NCBI GenBank assembly: GCA_035328465.1
Contig: DAOLIQ010000044.1
Coordinates: forward strand, 1-27,276
Length of the DNA: 27,276 bases
Reading direction: 5' to 3'
Source of the DNA: JADJEI01 sp035328465
Lineage (GTDB): Bacteria > Bacteroidota > Ignavibacteria > Ignavibacteriales > Ignavibacteriaceae
Every line of letters begins with the position of its first letter. Position 1 is the stretch's first letter. Below, piece after piece: positions 1 to 7,118 of this stretch. Both the position numbers and the translations under genes were made by a program. Below the pieces are notes generated by a model that was not told where the DNA came from, searched no databases, and saw nothing but the letters and a program-made list of their open reading frames with translations.

Positions 1-59
1 ATTACGGGCTTTAGGTTTTTCTCAAATATATTTTATAAATTACAGTAGTTGATTTAATC

Positions 60-83
60 AAACCTTTATCTATAAGGTTTTTA
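60..83 (+). terminator. Weak hairpin followed by T-run, possible terminator of an upstream gene
   Basis: A 7-bp stem (AAACCTT at 60-66 with AAGGTTT at 74-80) encloses a 7-nt loop and runs straight into TT, giving five T in a row at 78-82. It could end a gene lying to the left of the window, or be a leader hairpin of the OmpA-like gene whose start is 33 nt further on. Only two G-C pairs are present, so the stem is weak. Confidence 0.3.
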
Positions 84-115
84 TAGTGTCATATAAAAAA
101 ATTTTAGAGGGTGTT

Positions 116-1792
116 ATGCGAAACGTGATTGTTGCAGTTTTTGTAATAATATTTGTTAGTACTGGTTTCTCACAGTACAGTTTAAAATACCATCCGTTCT
201 CCGGTACTATAGGAATAACGGGTGAGCTTGGCGGAACACTTGCTCTGTCGGATTTCAACAACAATAAAATTGATTTCCTCGGCAAGGCAAATGTTGAATA
301 CTTTTTCCCCACTACAAATATGGGAATATTCGGTTTACGAATTTTCGGCGGAGGCGGGTATATTGCCGGTAAGGGTGGTGCAACTAGTAATTATCCATTA
401 ATTACTGAGTTCCGTACAGATTTACTATTTGTCGGAGCCGGTCTTTCCTATAATCTTCAGGCTGATGAATCTATTTATCCTTACGTCTTTGCAGGTATTT
501 CATATCTTTATTTTAACCCAAAAGATCAAAATGGAGATAAGATGCCTTTTAACAGCATAAATAAATACAGCCGAAATGAAAAGCTTATCATAGGGGAAAC
601 AGGCGTACGATTCAAGATCTCGGATGAAGCATCTATTAATTTTGCGCTGGGATTAAACTACGCAGGCAATGACAATTTAGATGACCTTGATAATTCACTA
701 ACTAACGGAACAGACGATGATGTCTTCTTTACCGGTTTACTTGGATTTACTTTATTCTTAGGCGGTACGAGTGATTCAGATGCTGATGGAATCGAGGATG
801 AGCTTGATTTGTGTCCTCACACACCAGAGGGAATTCAGGTAGATCAGTTTGGATGCCCTGTTGATGTTGACAAGGATGGTGTTCCAGACTATATGGATTT
901 ATGTCAGGGCTCACCTCTAAATGTACCTGTGGATGAAAATGGCTGCCCGCTGGATACTGATAGTGACGGTATTCCTGACTATTTAGATTTATGCAGAGAC
1001 ACTCCCCTAAAAGTTAAAGTTGATAAACGCGGCTGCCCGATTGACACTGATGGCGACGGTGTCCCTGATTATAAAGATAAATGTGCGAATACAGCTGCCG
1101 GTGTCGAAGTGGATAAAAACGGATGTGAGCTTGTCGCTGAAATCAGCGAGATACCAACTTTGCCGACAAAAGTAATTCTGTCAGGCGCAACTAATTTTGA
1201 ATCCGGAAATTCAGTATTGCCATTAACTTCATTACAGGAATTGGACAAGCTGCTTCCGATCATGAAAGAATTTCTGGAGACCAGATGGCGCATCGAAGGT
1301 TATACAGACAGCAAAGGTTCTGCTAAGTTAAATAAGAAATTATCTCTTGAAAGAGCAAATTCTATAAAAAATTATTTTGTTAATCATGGAATCGATGAAT
1401 CAAGATTTGAGACTTTCGGTTTCGGCTCTGATTTTCCGGTTGGAGATAACAGCACTGAATCGGGTCGCGCTATGAATCGCCGCGTTACGATAGAAATGAT
1501 TGGGGCAGATGATATTCAAAATTATAAAATCAGCGATGACTATAGTTATAACCCCGCTAACGAAAAAAATGTTGGCGAAATGATTTTCACTGATGGTTAT
1601 TTGTATTGTTATCAGGTTTCTTCCTGGCGTACACGTTCAAAAGCTGAAGCCGAAAAAAACCGATTAATTGGAAAAGGACTAAAAGCATTTATAACAGAAG
1701 CTAGGCTTCCGGAGCTCGAAGGTATATGGTATCGTGTTCGTGTAGGGTTCTTCAGATCTTACGAGGAAGCTCTTCAGTCCAGAATTAAATAA
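116..1792 (+). CDS. OmpA-family outer-membrane protein with TSP3 repeats and C-terminal SPOR domain
   Basis: Envelope protein expected to sit in the outer membrane and hold it to peptidoglycan. I chose the ATG at 116 (558 aa), not the in-frame GTG at 86, because AGAGGG lies just upstream of it and the protein then begins with a clean signal peptide (MRNVIVAVFVIIFVSTGFSQ). Domains: residues about 20-217 resemble a small beta-barrel with alternating aromatic/Gly strands; 218-340 hold four thrombospondin type-3 (calcium-binding D-x-D-x-DG) repeats with paired Cys; 351-461 form an OmpA-like peptidoglycan-binding domain with GYTD and GRAMNRRV, which carry the Asp and Arg that bind diaminopimelate in this family; about 491-556 look like a SPOR domain (YCYQVSSW ... 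YRVRVGFF). SPOR domains bind denuded glycan strands, so two peptidoglycan-binding modules are present. A strong terminator follows, so it is probably monocistronic. The barrel assignment is the least certain part. Confidence 0.88.
   Translation: MRNVIVAVFVIIFVSTGFSQYSLKYHPFSGTIGITGELGGTLALSDFNNNKIDFLGKANVEYFFPTTNMGIFGLRIFGGGGYIAGKGGATSNYPLITEFRTDLLFVGAGLSYNLQADESIYPYVFAGISYLYFNPKDQNGDKMPFNSINKYSRNEKLIIGETGVRFKISDEASINFALGLNYAGNDNLDDLDNSLTNGTDDDVFFTGLLGFTLFLGGTSDSDADGIEDELDLCPHTPEGIQVDQFGCPVDVDKDGVPDYMDLCQGSPLNVPVDENGCPLDTDSDGIPDYLDLCRDTPLKVKVDKRGCPIDTDGDGVPDYKDKCANTAAGVEVDKNGCELVAEISEIPTLPTKVILSGATNFESGNSVLPLTSLQELDKLLPIMKEFLETRWRIEGYTDSKGSAKLNKKLSLERANSIKNYFVNHGIDESRFETFGFGSDFPVGDNSTESGRAMNRRVTIEMIGADDIQNYKISDDYSYNPANEKNVGEMIFTDGYLYCYQVSSWRTRSKAEAEKNRLIGKGLKAFITEARLPELEGIWYRVRVGFFRSYEEALQSRIK
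770..1135 (+). repeat. Four thrombospondin type-3 repeats inside the OmpA-like gene
   Basis: Four units of about 30-35 codons each contain an acidic calcium-loop pattern (DSDADG, DVDKDG, DTDSDG, DTDGDG), then a D.CP/D.C segment and a closing V D . . GC. They link barrel and peptidoglycan-binding domain, as in other OmpA proteins of this lineage. The units have diverged at DNA level, so this is an old protein-level repeat. Confidence 0.75.
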
Positions 1793-1811
1793 AAATTAAT
1801 ACTAAATTATT

Positions 1812-1840
1812 AAAGGCGTCTTTTAAGGACGCCTTTTTTA
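1812..1840 (+). terminator. Rho-independent terminator after the OmpA-like gene
   Basis: A 9-bp stem (AAAGGCGTC at 1812-1820 pairing with GACGCCTTT at 1828-1836) with a 7-nt loop is followed by a T-rich tract. It starts 20 nt after the stop codon at 1792. Confidence 0.9.
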
Positions 1841-1894
1841 TTTTATTTCGTATGAAAGTTATTTGTTCAGAAAATTTCATTAGGCAATCTTTAG

Positions 1895-1902
1895 TATTTT
1901 TG
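1895..1902 (+). promoter_or_regulatory. Possible Bacteroidota-type -7 element for wecB
   Basis: TATTTTTG at 1895-1902 fits the TAnnTTTG -7 box described for Bacteroidota housekeeping promoters. It would start transcription about 20 nt ahead of the wecB start codon. No convincing -33 TTTG was found at the usual spacing (TTG at 1863-1865 is too far away), so this is tentative. Confidence 0.22.
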
Positions 1903-1930
1903 TGATGAAGAAAAACAAAGGGAATCTAAA

Positions 1931-3046
1931 TTGAAAAAAATCATTTCAGTTGTTGGTGCTCGTCCTAATTTTATGAAAGTTGCACCGCTCCATCGCGCAT
2001 TTGAAAAATATAACAAAAAACAATCTGTCTCCTCATTAATGATTGATCATAGGATTTGTCATACAGGTCAGCATTATGATGAAAAAATGTCAAAGATATT
2101 TTTTGAAGAACTTGAACTTCCGCAGCCCGATTTTTATCTTGGAATTGGAAGCGGCAGTCATGCTGAACAAACTGGGAAAATAATGATTGAGTTTGAAAAA
2201 ATTCTTATTCAACAGCAGCCTGCATTAGTGATAGTGGTTGGGGATGTTAATTCAACGATTGCATGCAGCTTAACAGCTTCTAAGTTAAATATTCCTGTTG
2301 CCCATGTTGAAGCAGGATTGAGAAGTTTTGATAGACAAATGCCGGAAGAGATTAACAGACTCTTAACTGATTCAATAGCGGACTTTCTTTTTGTATCCGA
2401 ACCTTCGGGGTTGAGTAATTTGAAAAATGAAGGAGTGCCGGATGAAAAGGTTTTTTTTGTCGGTAATGTTATGATAGACAGCTTGCTTCATCATCTTACA
2501 AAAGCTGAAGAATCACAGATATTAAAAAAATTAAATCTCCTTCCGAACGAATACATACTCGTAACGATGCACAGACCGAGTAATGTTGATTCTGATGAAC
2601 AGCTTTCTCTGCTGGTAAGAATGTTGAACTCCCTTTCAGAAAAACGCGATATTGTTTTCCCTATCCATCCTCGAACATTAAAAAACCTTGAGAAGAATCA
2701 GCTTGACAGCAAATTGAACGAAAAAATAATTCTCACCGACCCAATTGGTTATATTGATTTTTTGTGGCTCACACGTAATGCAGAGGTGGTGTTAACGGAC
2801 AGCGGCGGAATTCAGGAAGAGAGTACTTTCCTCGGTATCCAGTGCGTAACTGTTCGAAGCTCAACTGAAAGACCAGTCACTATTGAGGTGGGTACAAATC
2901 ATTTAGTAGGCGATGACTTTGATGAAGCTGAAAAGGTCGTTATGGATATTATTCACGGCAGAAAGAAAAAGGGTAATATCCCGGAATTGTGGGATGGAAA
3001 AACATCCGATCGGATAGTTGAAATTATTGCCAAAAATATTTTTTAA
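1931..3046 (+). CDS. wecB: UDP-N-acetylglucosamine 2-epimerase (non-hydrolysing)
   Basis: Cytosolic enzyme that interconverts UDP-GlcNAc and UDP-ManNAc, the precursor of ManNAc-containing surface polysaccharides. The protein is 371 aa, normal for the family, and reads without interruption. Family signatures seen are GARPN (9-13), TGQHYD (about 45-50), GDVNST with D105, HVEAGLRS and PEEINR (the two conserved Glu regions), a catalytic-type His in MHRPSNVD (H214), and the UDP-binding TDSGGIQEE near 290. The start is an unusual TTG at 1931: AAAGGGA lies 6-7 nt upstream, GARPN falls at its normal N-terminal position, and the nearby ATG at 1905 is out of frame. It follows the terminator of the OmpA-like gene, and the next gene is convergent, so it is probably transcribed alone. 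No glycosyltransferase or ManNAc dehydrogenase neighbour is visible, so the final polysaccharide is unknown. Confidence 0.95.
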   Translation: MKKIISVVGARPNFMKVAPLHRAFEKYNKKQSVSSLMIDHRICHTGQHYDEKMSKIFFEELELPQPDFYLGIGSGSHAEQTGKIMIEFEKILIQQQPALVIVVGDVNSTIACSLTASKLNIPVAHVEAGLRSFDRQMPEEINRLLTDSIADFLFVSEPSGLSNLKNEGVPDEKVFFVGNVMIDSLLHHLTKAEESQILKKLNLLPNEYILVTMHRPSNVDSDEQLSLLVRMLNSLSEKRDIVFPIHPRTLKNLEKNQLDSKLNEKIILTDPIGYIDFLWLTRNAEVVLTDSGGIQEESTFLGIQCVTVRSSTERPVTIEVGTNHLVGDDFDEAEKVVMDIIHGRKKKGNIPELWDGKTSDRIVEIIAKNIF

Positions 3047-3091
3047 TAATCTGCTTCTATAAATTTTGATACAGATTTAAATTTCGCTGAT

Positions 3092-3123
3092 AAAAAAAGC
3101 CCGGTGATGGGGGGACACCGGGC
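3092..3123 (-). terminator. Strong minus-strand intrinsic terminator
   Basis: GCCCGGTG (3099-3106) pairs with CACCGGGC (3116-3123) around a 9-nt loop. Seven A precede the stem on the plus strand, so on the minus strand the hairpin ends in a run of seven T. It could finish transcripts from the surface-protein cluster, although it lies about 330 nt past the last stop codon. On the plus strand it has no T-tract, so it would only weakly serve wecB. Confidence 0.7.
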
Positions 3124-3397
3124 TCGACTACTAATTTCAAAAAGAATAATCCTTTTGAAAAAGTCAAAAGAAACTTAAAATGTTTTTGAAATAAAAGCAA
3201 TAATGTAATTAACTTAATTTTAAACGTAAGGTAATTGAGGTTTTACGATATTTGATTCTTCCAAAATGAATTTGTTTTTGACAATAGACAGTTTTATTGA
3301 ATCATTTAGGACTTTCAATCCACTGTGTATTCAATTTAACAATCAATTTGCTTTTGAAGAATATCAGTTGAGAGATCAGTTATCTGAAACGAATGAT

Positions 3398-3429
3398 AAA
3401 TAGGCACCCAATTAATTGACTGCCTATTT
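3398..3429 (-). terminator. Possible proximal terminator of the surface-protein cluster
   Basis: AAATAGGCA (3398-3406) pairs perfectly with TGCCTATTT (3421-3429) around a 14-nt loop, 25 nt beyond the stop codon of the last minus-strand gene. The downstream minus-strand sequence is only moderately T-rich, so termination here may be partial, with the stronger hairpin at 3092-3123 as a backstop. Confidence 0.45.
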
Positions 3430-3453
3430 ATTCGGGTAAAGTACTACTTGAGA

Positions 3454-4620
3454 TTATTTAATTAAAATCATTTTCCGTGTTTGAATAAAACTCCCTGCTT
3501 TCAATTGATAGAAATATACACCGCTTGAGAGATTCTGACCTTCGCCAGAATGACCATCAAATTCAACTTCATATCTTCCAGAAGGTTTGTATTCATCAAC
3601 AAGAGTTACAACTTCATTCCCAAGAACATCATAAATTTTTAAAGTTTGCCAACTGCCTGCTGGTGCCTGCCAACTGATTTTGGTACTTGGATTAAATGGG
3701 TTGGGGTAGTTCTGTTCTAATCTAAATTCATTCGGGTTTGAAAATATATTTTCCTGGTTATCCGAGGGATTTAGCAATTCAACTTCAACAAGAATATCCA
3801 ATGTGTGTTCCAATGACCACCAACCATAATCAACTCCGGGGTCAAAGCGACCACTAGCAAAAAATTTCCAGCCCGGAATGCCAATAATTCCAGATAAAAG
3901 ACCAATCCGATCTGTATCCATAGTAGTCCCAACATTTTTATATGCAATTCCAAATATCTCACCCTGTAAAATATTTGGTTCGAACGTTATGTTTGTTTGC
4001 ATCCACACATACTGACCAGTATCAAACGGCACAATAGGATAACCGAACCCAGCATCACTCCAAATATCACTACCGAATGGCTCCGGATCACCGCTTATTG
4101 ATGTCCATCCCCCTGTTCGATCCGGGTTATCAAGGAATGCGGTTATATTATTGTATCCATTTCCCGACGCCTGATAATACCCATCAGGTTCTACTGGAGC
4201 ATTTAACAACTGATCTTCTGTTAAATTTACTCTTACAATTTTGCTTTCCAGATAAGCACCATTAAGCAGTCCAGAATTATCAGTTGGCATAAAAGCAAAT
4301 CCTTTGATTATAAGATCTGCCGGAGCAACAAACCATTGCAGCATCCAGTCTTGCCCAAAGAATCCAAAGTCAGTATTGAATGTGCCATCATTATACCCGA
4401 GTGTATCGATGATACCATTAGCTGACACCGTATTTTGAAAGGTTGGTCTGATCTGTTCCTTATTAGTGTTTGGTTTAATCTTCATAACTTCAAAAGAGTT
4501 CTCAATGCCCTTAAATCTGTAGAACTTCCCGTCTGGTCTCATTACCATTCTGTCCTGCGCAAACAAAGTCATTGAAGAAATTGTAATAACCAAGAATGGA
4601 AATACAACTTTTTGCAACAT
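3454..4620 (-). CDS. Secreted surface protein with T9SS type A sorting domain (short paralogue)
   Basis: 388 aa from the ATG at 4620, which follows AAAGGTGAT and begins a signal peptide ending near TLFAQ. A longer in-frame start at 4713 would put 31 charged residues before that signal and is rejected. After the leader comes a segment shared with the next two genes (MVMRPDGKFYRF..., then a roughly 230-residue domain opening DTLGYNDGTFNTDFG and containing ITAFLDNPDRTGGW). The last 75 residues are a T9SS sorting domain (NYPNPFNPSTKISW ... YDVLGNEV ... GVYFYQL). The function of the N-terminal domain is not recognised; it looks like an all-beta lectin-like or jelly-roll fold, which is only an impression. 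It lacks the roughly 380-residue centre present in the other two copies, so it looks like a shortened derivative. Expected location: cell surface or medium. Confidence 0.85.
   Translation of the reverse strand: MLQKVVFPFLVITISSMTLFAQDRMVMRPDGKFYRFKGIENSFEVMKIKPNTNKEQIRPTFQNTVSANGIIDTLGYNDGTFNTDFGFFGQDWMLQWFVAPADLIIKGFAFMPTDNSGLLNGAYLESKIVRVNLTEDQLLNAPVEPDGYYQASGNGYNNITAFLDNPDRTGGWTSISGDPEPFGSDIWSDAGFGYPIVPFDTGQYVWMQTNITFEPNILQGEIFGIAYKNVGTTMDTDRIGLLSGIIGIPGWKFFASGRFDPGVDYGWWSLEHTLDILVEVELLNPSDNQENIFSNPNEFRLEQNYPNPFNPSTKISWQAPAGSWQTLKIYDVLGNEVVTLVDEYKPSGRYEVEFDGHSGEGQNLSSGVYFYQLKAGSFIQTRKMILIK
3501..3714 (-). repeat. Near-identical 3' gene segment, copy 1 (pairs with 4784-4997)
   Basis: By eye, 214 nt encoding the sorting domain differ from 4784-4997 at only about six or seven positions, whereas the rest of the two genes is clearly more diverged. 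This points to a recent duplication or gene conversion confined to the C-terminal module. Confidence 0.85.
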
Positions 4621-4736
4621 AGTATCACCTTTCGTTTGGTGAATGAAAAAACTGATAACATCTTCATCACTGATCTCAATAAGATGCCGATGCTTTCTTA
4701 AAATTGATTTCATTGATTCACTATTAGAGAGATTAA
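4621..4736 (-). repeat. Duplicated intergenic leader, copy 1 (pairs with 7002-7118)
   Basis: This 116-nt spacer and the 117-nt spacer at 7002-7118 align along most of their length. An exact 28-nt match (4698-4725 and 7080-7107) ends 12 nt from the upstream gene's stop codon in both. Each carries an ATG-initiated reading frame with related residues (MKSIL.K.R.L.EI..EDV) running towards the ribosome-binding site of the next gene. This shows the spacer was duplicated together with the gene. Confidence 0.75.
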
Positions 4737-7001
4737 TTATTTAATAAATATCATCTTCCTTGTCTGAATAAAACTCCCCGCCTTCAATTGATAGAAATAT
4801 ACTCCGCTTGAGAGATTCTGACCTTCGCCAGAATGACCATCAAATTCAACTTCATATCTTCCAGAAGGTTTGTATTCATCAACAAGAGTCGCAACTTCAT
4901 TTCCAAGAACATCATAAATTTTTAAAGTTTGCCAACTGCCTGCTGGTGTCTGCCAACTGATTTTGGTACTTGGATTAAATGGGTTGGGGTAGTTTTGTAC
5001 GAGAGAAAATTCTCCCGGTACTATTCCCTGCTGTTCATTAACATTAGTGACAATATCAATTCTAAACCATTTCAGCGCCTGATAACAAACATTCGATGAG
5101 TCAAATCCAGACCAATTATAATATGGATAGGTGCTATCAATTGCAGTCGTTAGAGCAAGAGGATTATATCCGAGAAAAATAATTTTATTTCCCGCCGGAA
5201 GAGTTCTATGTGTTCCAGTTGGTTTTAACTCGACAGAATGAATACCTCCTATTGCGCGGGTTTCTACCATCATATCAGTGACTGCATCCTCCAATATTTC
5301 AAACCCATCTATTTTGTTTAAACTTAACAAAATGTAATTTGGATTATACATCAGGGAATCCGGCGGTGGTAAGTACGAATTGAACAAGTCAAACATCGAC
5401 TGACCGAAAAGAGAACTCTGCTGGGGAAAAAGTAATGAAGGAATGTTATACCCTGAAGTTCCGTCATAACTCACATCGTTATAGAGATGAAGCAGACCTA
5501 AAATGTCATATTCAAATAGCCCCGGGTAATAATTCTCATCAGGATAACCAGACCGAAAAATAAGCCAATCGTCCCCTGCGAGGAAATAATTTCTTGATCC
5601 GTTTTCCTCAAGCCAATGTCTTATTTCAACATCAGTATAATATTCTGGTTCACCTTGGGTTATCTCAAAAATATTCTGATAATATTGGTAAACATCTTCT
5701 GAGATTGGACCATAAGCCCAAACGTCATGATCAAAATATAAATTCAAATTAAAAATATCTGGACCAAAATAATAATCCTGTGGATAGCCGTTAACTTTAT
5801 CAAATCCGTTGAAGATAACTAATGTACTAGCACCCGAAGGATTGAAGATAAAGAAATTTTTAGACTCTGAGATTGTACTCATGCCCCCAATATCTTCAGC
5901 TTCAATGTAGTAAAGCACTTCAGTATTTATCGCTTGAACTGGAATTTCACCAGTAAAATTGGGTTCTGTTCCTGTCATAAGGTCATCATTCCACGAAGTA
6001 CCATCATCATTGCTCCACCAAAGGATGGCTTGTGCTATTCCGGCTGGACCGATAGGATTCTCATCTGTTATAACTGCATCGATAGAAAATGGACCCTTGC
6101 TAGTACCGCTTCGAACGGTAGTAAACGAATGAATTTCTGGTGGAATATCTCCAATGAATTCAACTTCGACTAAATAATCCCATGTATATTCGCGTGACCA
6201 CCAGCCAAAATCAACTCCGGGGTTAAAGCGACCGTTAGCATAAAACTTCCAACCCGGTGCTCCAATAATACCGGCCAAGAATCCCACACGATCTGCGTTC
6301 ATAGTAACTCCCGTATTTCTGAACGCAATGCCAAATCTTTCATGCAGTAATACAGTGGGTTCGAAAAACTCATTTGTCCTAATCCACTGATATCCACCCA
6401 TCCCAGTTGGTTGAATGAGAAACCCGACACCACCATCGCTCCAAATATCGGTATCGAATGGTTCAGGATCCCCGCTCTTCGATATCCATTCACCTGTTCG
6501 ATCCGGATTATCAAGGAATGCAGTAATGTCATTATAACCATTTCCTGATGCCGGATAATACCCTTCCCATTCTACTGGTGCGCTTATCAATTGTTCTTCG
6601 TTTAATTTTATACTTACTATTTTACCCTCTAAAATAGGAGGAAGGAAAGGAGGTAGGTTATCAGTTATCCAATCAGCAAATCCTTTGATTATAAGATCTG
6701 CCGGGGCGACAAACCATTGCAGCATCCAGTCCTGTCCGAAGAATCCAAAATTTGTATTGAACGATCCGTCATTATATCCGAGTGTATCTATTACGTCATT
6801 AACTGAAAGCGGATTTCTTATGGTCGGATTGACTCTCTGTTGATCCGAGTTTGGTTTAATTTTCATAACTTCAAAAGAGTTCTCATTGCCTTTAAATCTG
6901 TAGAACTTCCCGTCTGGTCTCATTACCATTCTGTCCTGCGCAAACAAAGTCATTGAAGACATTATTATAATCAGGAATGAAACTAAAAAATTTTGTAGCA
7001 T
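4737..7001 (-). CDS. Secreted multidomain surface protein with T9SS type A sorting domain (paralogue 2)
   Basis: 754 aa from the ATG at 7001, preceded by AAAAGGTGA and starting a signal peptide that ends near TLFAQ; the in-frame start at 7049 adds 16 residues and has no such support. Order: signal peptide; the shared N-terminal domain (DTLGYNDGSFNTNFG to about residue 280); an Ig-like segment with 'ILWWSNDDGTSW' and 'VLYYIEAEDIGG'; an approximately 280-residue domain starting 'TLVIFNGFD' with 'YPQDYYFGP', 'NYFLAGDDWL' and 'GNKIIFLGYNP'; then the T9SS sorting domain (VQNYPNPFNPSTKISW). The large C-proximal domain alternates hydrophobic strands and Gly/Asp turns like a Rossmann or amidotransferase-like fold, but I see no catalytic triad and do not assign it. 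It is the middle gene of a co-directional trio. Confidence 0.85.
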   Translation of the reverse strand: MLQNFLVSFLIIIMSSMTLFAQDRMVMRPDGKFYRFKGNENSFEVMKIKPNSDQQRVNPTIRNPLSVNDVIDTLGYNDGSFNTNFGFFGQDWMLQWFVAPADLIIKGFADWITDNLPPFLPPILEGKIVSIKLNEEQLISAPVEWEGYYPASGNGYNDITAFLDNPDRTGEWISKSGDPEPFDTDIWSDGGVGFLIQPTGMGGYQWIRTNEFFEPTVLLHERFGIAFRNTGVTMNADRVGFLAGIIGAPGWKFYANGRFNPGVDFGWWSREYTWDYLVEVEFIGDIPPEIHSFTTVRSGTSKGPFSIDAVITDENPIGPAGIAQAILWWSNDDGTSWNDDLMTGTEPNFTGEIPVQAINTEVLYYIEAEDIGGMSTISESKNFFIFNPSGASTLVIFNGFDKVNGYPQDYYFGPDIFNLNLYFDHDVWAYGPISEDVYQYYQNIFEITQGEPEYYTDVEIRHWLEENGSRNYFLAGDDWLIFRSGYPDENYYPGLFEYDILGLLHLYNDVSYDGTSGYNIPSLLFPQQSSLFGQSMFDLFNSYLPPPDSLMYNPNYILLSLNKIDGFEILEDAVTDMMVETRAIGGIHSVELKPTGTHRTLPAGNKIIFLGYNPLALTTAIDSTYPYYNWSGFDSSNVCYQALKWFRIDIVTNVNEQQGIVPGEFSLVQNYPNPFNPSTKISWQTPAGSWQTLKIYDVLGNEVATLVDEYKPSGRYEVEFDGHSGEGQNLSSGVYFYQLKAGSFIQTRKMIFIK
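4784..4997 (-). repeat. Near-identical 3' gene segment, copy 2 (pairs with 3501-3714)
   Basis: Counterpart of 3501-3714. Its outermost 60 nt (4750-4809) also match 7133-7192 in the third paralogue with a single visible mismatch, so all three genes share a nearly identical 3' tip. Confidence 0.85.
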
Positions 7002-7118
7002 AACTTCACCTTTTATATTGGTCAATGAAACAATTAAAAACATCCTCAAAAATGATCTCAGTTAATCGTCGATACTTTATTAAAATTGATTTCATTGATT
7101 CACTATTTTATGCATTCA
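7002..7118 (-). repeat. Duplicated intergenic leader, copy 2 (pairs with 4621-4736)
   Basis: One nucleotide longer than copy 1, because of AAAAGG against AAAGG at the ribosome-binding site. Here the small leader frame from the ATG at 7094 stops with a TGA inside the Shine-Dalgarno region (about 29 codons), while in copy 1 the same frame reads on into the protein. Whether the leader frame is translated cannot be decided from sequence. Confidence 0.7.

Larger units (their letters stand above)
3047..3453. other. 407-bp convergent intergenic region with several hairpins, no gene
   Basis: Lies between the ends of wecB (+) and the surface-protein gene (-). No convincing ORF is seen. It holds a strong G-C hairpin at 3092-3123, a near-perfect AT-rich palindrome at about 3133-3159 (TTTCAAAAAG facing CCTTTTGAAA), and a 9-bp hairpin at 3398-3429. 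The first and last are listed as minus-strand terminators. Confidence 0.6.

Noticed and set aside
70..312. Minus-strand frame opposite the OmpA-like gene
   Set aside because: Antisense shadow of a well-supported gene, with no ribosome-binding site or domain of its own; the same applies to the antisense frames at 1069-1293, 13016-13288, 13266-13532, 13993-14322 and 18866-19252.
770..1135. Tandem DNA repeat or CRISPR-like array
   Set aside because: The periodicity is at protein level (TSP3 calcium loops); DNA units have diverged and there are no unique spacers.
3454..4620. Short paralogue as a pseudogene
   Set aside because: It keeps a ribosome-binding site, a signal peptide, an uninterrupted frame and an intact sorting tail, so a functional short form is more likely.
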